From: Apostichopus japonicus
Taxonomy: Eukaryota > Echinodermata > Holothuroidea > Aspidochirotida > Stichopodidae
Assembly: GCF_037975245.1 (NCBI RefSeq)
Contig: NC_092577.1
Location: forward strand, 1,610,001 to 1,674,000
Length of the DNA stretch: 64,000 nucleotides
Direction: 5' to 3'
Below the pieces are notes generated by a model. It saw only the letters and a program-made list of their open reading frames with translations, did not search any database and was not told the origin of the DNA. This document shows positions 32,785 through 44,470 of this stretch, in pieces. A program made the position numbers and the translations under genes. The stretch's first letter is position 1. The number at the start of each line of letters is the position of its first letter.

Positions 32785-34294
32785 CTGAGAATTGAAGCAA
32801 AACACAAGGTGAAATTATGACAACAGAAACCAACTGTTATTTTCTTCTTTTCATCAATGAGACTATTTCATTTAGGACTATGGATAAGACTTGCTCTCAA
32901 CCTTGCTATTTTTAAGAGATTAGGAAAGTTCTTGCATTGATGTGAAATTGTCAGCAAGGTTATTGATATAGGCTTTTCAATTAGCAGAGTGAAACATTTT
33001 TCTCTTAAAAATTAGTTTCACATTGTCAACAGAGAATCCTAAAAAATGGAACACAAATCCAACCAACATCTTTAGCTTATATTGACAGAGATCCTCGTGA
33101 ATACAATTCCTCTGGACAACTGAGCAAAATCTAGCTCTCTTTTGGATATATCCCATCCTCTTTCCACATAGATATGAAGGGTAACACTATACTTTTAAAT
33201 GGGAAGTGGAGTTTTGAGGGCGTTTTTGAGTGTTTGTGGTTCTCTGTTTCCAGGATGATGTTCAAATGCTCGAGTGTAGAACATTTTAGGATTTTTGAAG
33301 ATATGCAGAGCCAATTGATGTCAAGAGAAAACATGGAGGGTACAGTAAGTGCTACAGTATATACAGCATTAACAAATTCAAAGAGTTGTTTTCCACATAA
33401 CATACTGCTCTTGAAATTATTAAGTGATCTGAGAAGCCAGGCCTGTGATCCAGGAATGTCAACATTGGATCTGTGTCTGAAACCACTGAATAATTCATAG
33501 CCAGATTAACAATTCAAGTGTATTCCCAGGAAAGTATGTAAACTATGTGGTCATTTCTGTGAACATTATCAATCTGGAGATGTTACATGGAATCCAGTGA
33601 CTGCAGTCCTTGGGAAACAGGAACATCTGGTCGGGTTAACTTATGAATTACTGTAAGCATGCACTACGGACTGCCCTTACATAATACAGCTGTACTAAAG
33701 CACAGTAAAGTATACAACAATTTCATTAGAATTTCTCAACAAATGTGAAAGAAATTAAAGAAGGTTCAATGGCAGGGCTGCAGCCTCTTGTTTTTGATGT
33801 GATCTTCACAGCGGAGGAATTACAGGCAAGGGTAAAATAAGAGTAAACAGGGAAGAAGAGGATCGTGTGATAACTGTGCGATAATGCCTACGGAGATGGA
33901 GTTTGTTTGTTACCACGAATTGCCACGATAGTTTTGAAAATCTTCTTTTAACCCCAAAAGTCTGCATAACAGTCAATACGGACTCTGAACCGTTTGCCAA
34001 AAAAAAGCAGTACTAAGAGCTACCTTAGTGATGAGGAATGACATCAGTGGCCACGCAAGGATGTTCCATTTGAAATGGATATGAAGTAATCCTTAGTCTG
34101 GCAACGCATACTGTATGCTCAATGTTACAGTCATCCTACAGTGTAACTGTTACAGTAGGCCTACTTCAGCAGTTCAGCGTACCCTAGGCAAAGTTTTAGT
34201 GTGCTTGGTTTAGCTTAGCCTGATTTATTATCGAGTGACCTACAGGTGCTTTGTTAATATTTTAAACTGCATTAGGATAAGGTGAAATTGCAAA
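32785..34294 (-). other. Intron of gene 4, 3' part
   Basis: The gene 4 intron runs 32785-35393 (2609 bp). This part aligns with introns of genes 2, 3 and 5. The rest contains the Foldback-like element (34295-35138) and a 255-base tail before the first exon. No other gene is seen. Confidence 0.7.
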
Positions 34295-35138
34295 CGAAGT
34301 GATTATTCGCAGGGCAGCCCGGCGAATAACGTACACAGACACCTTATTCGCAGGGCTGCGACGATTTTGAAAATAGGTTTATTATTAGGTTTTGCTATTG
34401 ATACCAGTCAGTTTAGGGGCCTTGAAAAGCCAACCTTTTGGGCCCAAATAGTCTTAGCCACTTCATTAGCTAATTTTTGGAGCCCCAGCAGTTCAAGTTT
34501 AAAAGCTTATTTTAAGGGAGCTTATCTTGGGATTCCCCAAAAGCCGATATTGCCTGAAAGCCAATATGGTCAAAGGTGTGACACCCCCCCCCCACCACCC
34601 ACACCTTTACATGCAAATGAGCAGTCACTCTGCAAAAACAAAGGTGAAAATGATCGTGGGATGACATTTTTATGTTGGCGGTACTAATGCTAGACTGGTT
34701 CAATCTTAAGGCCCTAGGCTCCCAAAACCAATCCTAACAGCATTAAGATAGGAATCCCAAAGGCCAATAAATTCCTCAAAATATAGAGGCTCCCAATTAA
34801 GACTCTCAAAAAGATAGCTGGTGCCCAAAAGCAAACTCGAATAGCCCCAAAAGCAAACTCGAATAGCCCCCAAAAATTACTGAGCCCGTTAACCCAGTCT
34901 AAGGCTGCCCTGTGAATAAGGTGTATGTGTCTGGCTATTCGCAGGGCAGCCCTGCAAATATGATGCTTGTGTCTGGCTATTCACAGGGCTGCCCTGCGAA
35001 TAAGGTGTATGTGTCTGGCTATTCGCAGGGCTGCCCTGTGAATAAGATGCTTTTGTCCGGCTATTCGCAAGGGCTGCCCTGTGAATAAGGTGTATGTGTC
35101 TGGCTATTCGCAGGGCTGCCCTGCGAATAAGCCCCACC
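34295..35138. mobile_element. Foldback/Rehavkus-like element, 9-bp TSD, gene 4 intron
   Basis: A perfect 9-bp duplication AATTGCAAA flanks it (34286-34294 and 35139-35147). The empty site is in gene 3's intron near 21745. Inverted ends share TTATTCGCAGGGC. The right end is about five copies of a 42-bp monomer, each built on the near-palindrome ATTCGCAGGGC-T-GCCCTGCGAAT plus a GTGTATGTGTCTGGC spacer. The left end has just over one inverted copy. Tandem-repeat termini of unequal length and a 9-bp TSD match Drosophila Foldback and MuDR/Rehavkus elements. No transposase is seen. Confidence 0.8.
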
Positions 35139-35393
35139 AATTGCAAAATACTTGTGTAGGCCTCCATACTTTACATCAAAGAAACATTTTTGACAGTATT
35201 TCCATACACATGTATATTCTCTGAAAATTATATTTGTCTTAAAGTATATTTTTTATATACACTCCAGGCTTTGACTTTGTTACGAGAGTTGTTCCTTTAA
35301 GCACTTCATTATTTAGCGCTTTATGGTACTTACTGCTGCTAAAGTGTTTGGTATAGTAATACGATATAACTAGACGATTCGCGGAACCGTTAC

Positions 35394-35457
35394 CTGTGTT
35401 AACAGTGCTATCGTGCAACGGTGACCCTGGTTCCACCTTTACGGAGATCTGAAACAT
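35394..35457 (-). CDS. Zinc-finger gene 4, first coding exon (21 residues, SUMO-type motif)
   Basis: ATG at 35455-35457; exon ends with G at 35394 before GTAACG. Encodes MFQISVKVEPGSPLHD plus a short tail. Phase 1 matches the last exon. The upstream flank CCCGTGG...AATGACTCAGTTG contains an AP-1-like TGACTCA also present in gene 3 but altered in the others. Confidence 0.78.
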
Positions 35458-35619
35458 TTTGTTTCCCGTGGTTAATGACTCAGTTGTTGATCTACTGTTA
35501 GTTTTGCGGTTGATCCGTTACTTCTTGTGATTTCTTTCTTCCAAGCTTGGTGATATTTAACAAGAGTCCAAGGTTCCTTGCTTAGTAGTATATTTAACTC
35601 TAAATTGTCTAAGTGTTAA

Positions 35620-36087
35620 GGTGGCATACTCCTATTAGAGTCTATATCAATCCGCTCGATTGCTCTCCTGTTTCAGGAAAAGTGCCAAAAAGCAGCGGGA
35701 GAACAACTTTTGTGACCTGTTATCAATCATAGTCTAGTTTTTGTGGCTTGCATGTTGAAGAGCATGAATGGAAGTACATGTGGTGAGAAAATTGGGTCAA
35801 TTGAGGCAATTTTAGACCCCTTTTGGCCTCCCGGGAGCAGCGTAGGAAATTTGTTTACCACTGAGTGAAGAGGTTTGTTTACAAGTGACGAAAACTTCCG
35901 GCTCGGATAGCAAAAAATCTACATGGTCATGGTACGGAAAATTGATGGTGCCATGAAAGGCCAACTTGTCAGCTATCCGGTGATGGGTAGCGTTTAGCTA
36001 GTGAAACTTCTATGAAGACTTAGAGACCACATTATTTTTGTGATTTAGTGTGTAAGTCAATGGGGCTTTTAATGGGAGTATGCTACC
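35620..36087. mobile_element. TTAA-type MITE (468 bp) in gene 4 promoter region
   Basis: Copy of the element at 22230-22699, with the same GGTGGCATACTCC/GGAGTATGCTACC ends and TTAA on both sides (35616-35619 and 36088-36091). It was carried along in the C/D duplication and is not an independent insertion. Confidence 0.85.
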
Positions 36088-36119
36088 TTAAATGTCAAAA
36101 ATTATGCCAGAGTGATTGA

Positions 36120-36155
36120 TGACGTCAGATGGTTACCATCAGGGGTCAAAGGTCG
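36120..36155. promoter_or_regulatory. CRE palindrome and direct-repeat-1-like block upstream of gene 4
   Basis: TGACGTCA at 36120-36127 and GGGTCA-A-AGGTCG at 36143-36155. The direct repeat is 686 bases from the ATG because of the 468-bp MITE; without it the spacing is 218. Confidence 0.42.
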
Positions 36156-36504
36156 AAAAACCAAAAAATTGATGGTGAGACATGTTCTGCCTGTCAATGA
36201 AGGTAAAAGCCATTTAAGGCATTGAAGACTCGCCCCAAACCGTGCCCTGCGCTCTGAAAATTTATCCTACCGTTGCTTGCAAGTGAAGTTTACTGCTTGT
36301 CGCTACAAAATGCAGACAGTAGTAATGAAATGTTATACCTTGTTATCTTTAACTGGACATGAGATCTCCATCGCTGTATCGTTTGTACACTGTGATGTGG
36401 GTGTTGACAACAGCTGCATGTATGTACTGACTGTACACTAGTGACTAATTACCGAAGGTAGCAAGCTGTGTGCGTATTTTCTGGGATCGATGGTGGTGTC
36501 TAAC

Positions 36505-37404
36505 CATAGGCGTAGGAGCCTCATCTGATTTGGGGGGGGGGGGGCTGTAACGACTTGCCCGAAAAATATAACCAAAATTTTTTCGCGCGCGTTCCACATG
36601 TTAATGTGCATATCATATAGGCATCCATCAGTTATTACATCACCTGCCAATAACATAAAATCATTTTCCGTGTTATTACCCTTCCATATTGGTTAGAATT
36701 ATTGGGGAAGTCATTACAACAACAATGATAATAATAATAATATAAGTTTAACCATTGAAAAACACATTGCAAATTCTTCATCTTTCACTAGGTGTCAGTG
36801 GCGGAGCTAGGGGGTATTGGTCAGGAGAAGGGAGAGAGAATGGTCTGTAGGGGCGCTTTTGACACTATCTAAGCGGAGCGCCACCACAGGTTGGCGCGGA
36901 GCGTACAGAAATTTTTTGAGTAAAGTTACTCCCTAGATCGCCGGAAATGACCCTTGCCGGGCCTTGCTAATTTGCAGATAAACGAAGAATTAATAGGTGT
37001 CATCGCCATTTGTCAGAAAATTGACTGTATGGACGCTCCGCCACTGGTAGGTACACGCAAAATTCTCAGCATATTGCCCAAATTTTCACCAAAAAAAATT
37101 GGAAAAAAATGCAAATTGTTATTCTTTCAGTAGGTGCCCGAAAAAAATTCTCAGCATATTGCCCGAATTTTCACCAAAATATTGAAAAACACATTGCAAA
37201 TTATTATTCTTTCAGTAGATGCCCGAATAATTCTCAGCATATTGCCGAATTTTCACCCAAAAAAATGAAAAACACATTGCAAATTATCATTCTTCCAGTA
37301 GGTGCCCGAAAAATTCTAAGCATATTGCCCGAATTTTCACCAAAAAATTGGTTGGGGGGGCTGCAGCCCCCCCCCCCCCAGCCCCCCCGCCTCCTACGCC
37401 TATG
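36505..37404. mobile_element. hAT-type element, CATAGGCGTAGGAG ends (900 bp), unit D only
   Basis: Ends CATAGGCGTAGGAG and, inverted, CTCCTACGCCTATG. The flanks TGTCTAAC (36497-36504) and TGTATAAC (37405-37412) are an 8-bp duplication with one mismatch. Unit C has the uninserted GTGTCTAACACTTC near 23110. The interior holds a nested CAGTGGCGGAGC element (36796-37046) and about four ~65-75-bp direct repeats (CAAATTATTATTCTTTCAG, then GTGCCCGAA) between 37110 and 37350. No transposase. Confidence 0.85.
36796..37046. mobile_element. Short hAT-type element, CAGTGGCGGAGC ends, nested
   Basis: 251-bp relative of 26062-26438 with the same CAGTGGCGGAGCTAGG and GGACGCTCCGCCACTG ends and the core module at 36865-36966. 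It is about 125 bp shorter inside. Flanking octamers match at only five of eight bases, so its target duplication has decayed. Confidence 0.72.
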
Positions 37405-37475
37405 TGTATAACACTTCTGCCACACCTCAGTCAAAACTATGTCATATTATACCGGCATTAGACATTTCTTTTTGC

Positions 37476-38130
37476 CAAGGGCGGCGGAACCGGGGGGGCA
37501 CGTGCCCCCCCCCCACTTTTCCTCGGGTTAAAAATGTGCCCCTTTTCTACATAAAAATTGAGGTGTCTCAAGTTAGCAAGAGGGCAGGGAACCAGAATGA
37601 ACACTCGGGAAGGGCCGTTTCCGGCCATCTGACGGGTTTGTAAAACAAAAAAAATTCTTGTACGCTCCGCGCCAATTAATGGTGGCGCTCCGCTCAGATA
37701 GTCGTGCCTACAACTTTGCAAATCCTGGCTCCGCCCCTGACTTTTAGTGAATTTCTGTGTGTCAAACTCAAAGCTATTTCGAATGGAAAAAATTTGTTAA
37801 GATATTAACAAGAAATAAACTCTAATTCGGAAGATTCCTACATTAGCAACTAGCATGATTTCACCTAATTTTGTCTCAAAAGAAAACTTGTTCCTCGTTT
37901 CCCAATTTGAACATTGGATATTGCAGTGCTAGTATGCATATTTTCCTTGGGGGGGGGGGGGGGAACATTGATGGAGTGATGTGTATACGCAAATAAGATA
38001 ATACAATAAGAGTTATAAAGGGTACTAAATATACTGTAAGGCTACATCAGTCCAATCGAATTTCTGCAAAGTGCCCATTGATGTCGGTGCCCCCCCCCCC
38101 CCCAGATTGAAAGTGCTTCCGTCGCCCTTG
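37476..38130. mobile_element. hAT-type element, CAAGGGCGG ends (655 bp), unit D copy
   Basis: Same insertion as 23183-23835, with flanks CTTTTTGC (37468-37475) and CTTTTTTC (38131-38138). It carries the core module on the minus strand at about 37602-37701 and G/C runs at both ends. Confidence 0.85.
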
Positions 38131-38138
38131 CTTTTTTC

Positions 38139-39660
38139 GCGAGTCCTCACACCCTTTGAGCCACACAGTATGTAGAGCCTTTTAAGAAAAATACTTAAAT
38201 TTTCCATTTTGGATGTTGAGGGTTAGGTTGAAAGGACAATGTACGTCAGAGGTGAAATTGGCCCAAATTTAAAGCCTTGCATGAAACAACAGTAATTGTT
38301 GGGAAATATCCTTTTCTACTAAACTTTACATTAAACTAAACTATACATGAATTAAAATATACATTAAAACTGGGTTCCAGCATATTAACAAGACGGTAAC
38401 CAGATGCATTCATATGTAACCCAACAATCACTTTCGTCTTGGAGATGAGATCTGCAACATCATGGATTGCCGACTTGCTCATTTCTTGCCTAAGGCTAAA
38501 GTATTCTCTGCAATGGTAATGTCGTGTGAGTATGTATGTAATTCCAAACTGTAGAGAGAGGTGAGATGGAGGGGAGGGAGCAGGAAGCAAACAGTTTGGG
38601 GAAATCATTTGGAGGTAAAACAACACTCATTACATGCAAATTTAGGGGAAGAACCCAGCCCATGACGGGGGGGGGGGAAGGGGGTCTAAATTTACCTAGA
38701 GTGATGAAGGTGGTGCCTGAACCTCCATTAATGGACGGGTTGTTGTCGGATAAAACTGTTACGACTGATGATGGGGGGGGGGGGTAGTTTATTGCTCCCC
38801 TCAAGAGGATCATGTTGGGTGGCTTAAGTACAAAGTAATGCAAGGTTTAGAGGTCAAATAGTTCCTATTTTATGCAAATGTAAACTATGAATTAGCTCTA
38901 CTGTATAACTAGGTCAAAGCACATTGTTGTGGTAATAGAATGTTTTAAATTCGTGTATGTCCATCACTGAACATTTTTCCTCTGACAAAGAGATGGGCCT
39001 TTGTTGGGATTGGGGAATGAAGTTCTGCTACCATAGGCTTTGCCCAACCCCAAATTTGAGCACAAAACTAACCAGATATTACAGATTGTGTACATGCTTA
39101 GTACATCTTTGTGCTATTACCCTATAGCTTACTTTGCAACGTATACTTCAACAACAGTAGATAGGCCCACAGTTAGAGGTAGATGGTAACAACACAAAGG
39201 ATTACTAACCTGAAACATTGAAATATTTTACAATCAAAAATCACAAAGCAGGAAGCTATGTATATCGATATATATATAATCGAAACCACACTGTATGTGG
39301 GTCAATCCATGCCAAATCAACAGTGGCCTGAAATTGATATGGTGTCTTGCCATTTGTCTCAAAGGATAAAATTGGGCAAAACAACTTGTGAAAATTTTTG
39401 GGTTGCTAGGATACGGCCCCGCCTAACAACCAAATCCAGATTTCATTTGATGAACCTAAGTTTGGAGGCATGGTTTGAATAAATTCAAAGTATTTTAATT
39501 CTCATTTTGCAGATATTTTGGAAGACATGTGCTCAGTCTTTGAATTTAGCTAAGTTTGAGGAAAATTTACGGTCTCAATTTTTCGTAACTAGTAATTAAA
39601 ATGGCCGAAAATGAGATAGGGGGCTTTTCTGGCCCTACTTTTAGTGTGCTCTATATACAC
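38139..39660. repeat. Unit D upstream block, near-copy of unit C
   Basis: Follows 23844-25374 closely. It keeps the joined CTCTATATACACAAGCAAAG site at 39650-39669 that marks the absence of the 2.2-kb element. Octamer and G-run marks are as in the other units. No gene is seen. Confidence 0.65.
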
Positions 39661-40039
39661 AAGCAAAGGCATGTTTGAGTTTTTATTTGCATAGGATCCT
39701 TGTCCAGTGGTAGTTGTATGGGATAAGCGCAAAAAAAAGAGTTAAGCGGGTCATAAGTTTTATGAACAGCGCCCTCAATTTTAAGAAATCTCACTTCTGG
39801 CCATAATTGGGGGTGCAATTTGGGCCAATGGGTAAATAGCAATTTTTCTTTAAATACCATTTTTCAGGAGAGTATTGACCCTTTTTTTAAAAACTTAAGT
39901 CAAAAAGTTGTGTATTTTGTGTTATCTACTGGAATTGACAACTCGAAATATGCAAAAATCACTTGGTTCATATGTATGAAAATGCCTGCACAGGCCGATT
40001 TGTACGGAAGTGTAGATGGGACATTGCATTGACGCGATA
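39661..40039. other. Unit D copy of the segment before the 105-bp array
   Basis: Near-copy of 27582-27972. No recognised gene. Confidence 0.5.
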
Positions 40040-40438
40040 CCAACTTGACAAAACGACAATTATCTGCAAATTGACAAGTTGACGAGATGGTAACGTGACA
40101 AAAATCAGAAAATTGACGTTTTGACGAGATCACGGATCTCGTCAATGCAGCAATTATCTGCAAATTGACGAGTTGCACACTTACTACCATCTCGACAAAA
40201 CGACAAAATTCAGAAAATTGACGTTTTGACGAGAAAACGGCTCTCGTCAATGCAACAATTTTCTGCAAAGTGATGAGTTGCACACTTACTACCATCTCGA
40301 CAAAACGACAAAATTCAGAAAATTGTCGTTTTGACGAGATAACGGATCTCGTCAATGCAGCAATTTTCTGCAAAATGACGAGTTGCACACTTACTACCAT
40401 CTCGACAAGTTGACAAAATTCAGAAAATTGACGTATAC
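40040..40438. repeat. 105-bp tandem array, unit D (shorter)
   Basis: CATCTCGAC starts at 40188, 40293 and 40398, again exactly 105 bases apart, with about three and a half monomers against about six and a half in unit C. The hairpin stems are the same; GAGAAAACGGCTCTCGTC in one monomer alters a stem. Copy-number change therefore followed the C/D duplication. Confidence 0.9.
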
Positions 40439-40442
40439 TGGA

Positions 40443-40444
40443 TA

Positions 40445-40475
<31 letters not shown>

Positions 40476-40534
40476 CCATATATATATCCATATATACATT
40501 GTATCCCAGTTTTTTATATATATATATATATTTC
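40443..40534. repeat. (TA)n tract, unit D/E junction
   Basis: Short TA dinucleotide tract with TATCCA interruptions around GTATCCCAGTTTTTTATA, what remains of the SINE fragment seen in unit C. Confidence 0.85.
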
Positions 40535-41981
40535 CAGGCACAGATTAAGCTGATGTGAGGTGTACCCCTCCTCTTCTCCGCCTTCTCTTTTCACACTCAC
40601 TCGAAAATACAAAGGTAGAAGCTAACAGGAATGTGTGTGTACAGTAGATCAGATTTATAGTATAAATACACCTGAGAATGCATCATTTGAAGACTTCACA
40701 TTTGTCGATGTCTTTATAAACACGAAATCTGTGACAAGGGTGTCACCTTCACACTTCCTCCCTTACAAAACCCTCAATGCATTAAGAATTTGTCCATTTC
40801 CTGTGTACATTACTGCACCATTGTCCTAGAAGGCTGATGTCTCACAGAACCTGCACTGATCCCTACCCCCTCCCCACCTCTATCCATTAAAATTCCACAA
40901 ATGATCTGTGACCTCTGCCTCTGAGATCACCCAGTATACAATGGTAAAACTTTGATAATTTCACATTAGTTTAACTTTCTTTGTTATTTATGAAACAGAC
41001 ATGAAAGCACACTCCCAGGGATGGCTTGAAAAATATTCCAGTGCTTGTTCCTAAGGAATTGCAGGTGGTTAAGAGTGAAATCTATAACATAAGATGACAT
41101 TCACCATGATATTTCATGTGCTTACTTTTTCCCTGGTGATTAACAAAATGATATTCAGTAGTAGGTTTACTAAAACAACTAGTTCTCTGTATTGATTAAC
41201 TGATGTCATATTCAGACATAATGTAACAAGAGTATTTACATATCATGAATGCTAAATGTTTCTCCTGGTATATTCTTTCATGTGTCTTTTCCAATTGCTG
41301 AACTACTAAGGCTTTGCTCCAGTAGGTGCTTTTCCATGTACTCTACCCTTCCAACTTCCAAACTGAACAACGAATTTGGCCACAGTCTCTCTAGTGTGTG
41401 TTCATTCTTTTGTGTGTTCCTTCATGTGTCCACTAGATTTAGCAAACTTTGCTAATTTTTCTCTACAGCATGTCTTCATGTCTCCTTAAATGTCCTGATG
41501 AATCAAACAATTTCTTAAAGTAGCTACTGTAAACTGATAATGTTTCCTGCATGTGTGTGTTCCTTCAATTTACGTACAAGCTTTTTCTCACCATAAGGAG
41601 TTAAAATCATTTTCTAGTTCTTTCATGTTATTTCCAGATACATATATTGAGTCCCAACGTAATGAATCATTTTTCCCACAATAGCTATATTCATATTTGT
41701 ACTGTGCCAACACACACGTATAGAGAGTAAACCATTTGTTACAATAAGTTCGTTCATGAGGCTTTTCTCCTCAATGTTATCTTCCATGTTGCCCCCAATT
41801 TACAGATAGAGTAAACCCTTTGCAACAATATCCACATTCTTAAAGGTCTATGGACACCGAGCCAATTGGCCTCATGATCCTATACATGTGTACTTTTGTG
41901 AATCCTCAAATTACTAGAATTTAAGCAAACATTTTCTCATAGAAGTTACCTTGATAAGGCTTTTTCCCCGTGTGCAATCTT
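40535..41981 (-). pseudogene. Shared block and decayed zinc fingers 3' of gene 5
   Basis: 40535-41240 copies 28961-29670. 41246-41860 contains broken minus-strand fingers matching those 3' of gene 4. From 41876 to 41981 finger-like sequence similar to that behind gene 2 leads into the gene 5 stop. The 3' flank thus follows unit D first and unit B next to the gene, a recombination mosaic. Confidence 0.65.
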
Positions 41982-44470
41982 TTATGGCTCTTCAAAATAG
42001 CAGCTTGGAAACCTTTTTGTCACACATTCTATTATAGTATTTACAGAGGCAAGGCCAGACCCTGTATGTATTATTTCATGTGTTCTCAAACTATCAGATT
42101 CAGCAAACTTTTCCTTACAATAGTTACACTGATATGGCTTCTCTCCTGTATGTGTCTTTTCATGTCTCCTCATTTGTCCAGAATCTGCAAACATTATCTC
42201 ACAATAGTTACACTGATAAGGCTTCTCTCCTGTGTGTGTTCTTTCATGTCTCCTCATTTGTCCAGAATCAGCAAACATTTTCTCACAATAGTTGCACTGA
42301 TAAGGCTTCTCTCCTGTGTGTGTTCTTTCATGTCTCCTCATTTGTCCAGAATTAGCAAACATTTTCTCACAATAGTTACACTGATAAGGCTTCTCTCCTG
42401 TGTGTGTTCTTTCATGTGTCCTCATTTGTCCAGATACAGCAAACTTTTTGTCACAGTAGTTACACTGATAAGGCTTCTCTCCTGTGTGTGTTCTTTCATG
42501 ATTCCTCATTTGTCCAGAATAAGCAAACATTTTCTTACAATAGTTACACTGATAAGGCTTCTCTCCTGTGTGTGTTCTTTCATGTGTCCTCATTTGTCCA
42601 GATACAGCAAACTTTTTGTCACAGTATTTACACTGATAAGGCTTCTCTCCTGTATGTGTTCTTTCATGTTTCCTCATTTCTCCAGAAGCAGGAAACTTTT
42701 TGTCACAGTATTTACACTGATAAGGCTTCTCTCCTGTATGTGTTCTTTCATGTTTCCTCATTTCTCCAGATACAGCAAACTTTTTGTCACAGAAGTTGCA
42801 CTGATAAGGCTTCTCTCCTGTGTGTGTTCTTTCATGTTTCCTCATTTCTCCAGAAGCAGGAAACTTTTTGTCACAGAAGTTGCACTGATAAGGCTTCTCT
42901 CCTGTATGTGTTCTTTCATGTTTCCTCATTTCTCCAGAAGCAGGAAACTTTTTGTCACAGTAGTTACACTGATAAGGCTTCTCACCTGTGTGTCTTATTT
43001 CATGGCTCTTTAAACTAGAGGTTTGGGTAAACTTTTTGTTACAATAGTTACACTGATAAGGCTTCTCTCCTGCATGTTTTCTTTCATGACTCTTTAAACT
43101 AGCAGCTTGTGCAAACTTTTTGTCACAAAAGTTGCACTGATAAGGCTTCTCTCCTGTGTGTGTTCTTTCATGTGTCCTCATTTGTCTAGATTCAGCAAAC
43201 TTGTTGTCACAGTATTTGCACTGATAAGGCTTCTCTCCTGTATGTGTTCTTTCATGTGTCCTCATTGGTGCAGATTCAGTAAACTTTCTGTCGCAGTAGT
43301 TACACTGATATGGCTTCTCTCCTGTGTGCGTTCTTTCATGTATCTTTAATTTTCCAGAATCAGCAAACATTTTATTACAGTAACTACACTGATAAGGTTT
43401 CTCCCCTGTGTGTGTTCTTACATGCCTCTTCAAACTAGAGGCTTTGGCAAACTTTTTGTCACAGTAGTTACACTGATAAGGCTTCTTTCCTGTATGTTTT
43501 CTTTCATGAACCTTTAAATTAGAAAAATTTGCAAATTTTTTTTCACAGTAGTGACACTGATAAGGCTTCTCTCCTGTGTGTGTTCTTTCATGTGTCCTCA
43601 TTTGTCTAGATTCAGCAAACTTGTTGTCACAGTATTTGCACTGATAGGGCTTCTCTCCTGTGTGTGTTCTTTCATGTGTCCTCATTGGTGCAGATTCAGT
43701 AAACTTTCTGTCGCAGTAGTTACACTGATATGGCTTCTCTCCTGTGTGCATTCTTTCATGTATCTTTAATTTTCCAGAATCAGCAAACATTTTATTACAG
43801 TAACTACACTGATAAGGTTTCTCCCCTGTGTGTGTTCTTACATGCCTCTTCAAACTAGAGGCTTGGGTAAACTTTTTGTCACAGTAGTTACACTGATAAG
43901 GCTTCTCACCTGTGTGTCTTATTTCATGGCTCTTTAAACTAGCAGCTTGTGCAAACTTTTTGTCACAAAAGTTGCACTGATAAGGCTTCTCTCCTGTATG
44001 TGTTCTTTCATGTATCCTCATTTGTGCAGATTCAGCAAACTTTTTGTCACAGTAGTTGCAATGATAAGGCTTCTCTCCTGTATGTGTTCTTACATGCCTC
44101 TTCAATCTAGAAGCATGGGCAAATTTTTTGTCACAGTAGTTGCACTGATAAGGCTTCACTCCTGCATATTTTTTTTCATGTTTTTCCACACTTCCAGTGT
44201 GAGTAAACATCTTGTTGCTATCAATACTGTTGTCAGGATTCCCTTCTCTATAAAGTGTACAATTCTCTGTCTGATGCGGTTTTCCTATGATTTGTTTAGT
44301 ATTGCCAGAGGATGTTTCTTCTTTACTGGCCTCATCCTCCAGGCTGAATGAAACATGACATGAGTAGCTATCAACTGGTTCCACAGACTCCTTTTCTTCC
44401 TTCTTAACATCCTGTTGATGTTCTTGGTGATGTGAGTGAGCAAAGTGTCCAGAGGACAGTCCCTGAAATA
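41982..44470 (-). CDS. Zinc-finger gene 5, last exon: 25-finger C2H2 protein
   Basis: The longest member: about 850 residues when joined to 49959-50022. Acceptor CAG at 44471-44473; exon starts TATTTCAGGG. Linker with VKKE and SLEDEA, dead finger, then 25 intact fingers from about residue 129. Fingers 4-7 (helices [36 protein letters not shown]) recur almost unchanged as 9-12, a four-finger (336-bp) duplication. Fingers 15-18 are near-repeats of PASGEMRKH, and 22-24 of [10 protein letters not shown]. The tail [10 protein letters not shown] is an out-of-frame finger as in gene 2, its closest paralogue. Likely a nuclear DNA-binding regulator; target unknown. Confidence 0.93.

Noticed and set aside
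35470-35482. AP-1-like TGACTCA upstream of genes 3 and 4 as a functional site
   Set aside because: Present only in the recent C/D pair and changed in the other genes, so there is no evidence of constraint.
40635-40829. MCTVDQIYS frame shared by units D and E (52706-52915)
   Set aside because: It is not conserved in length or frame in units C and F, and there are no splice or domain signals.
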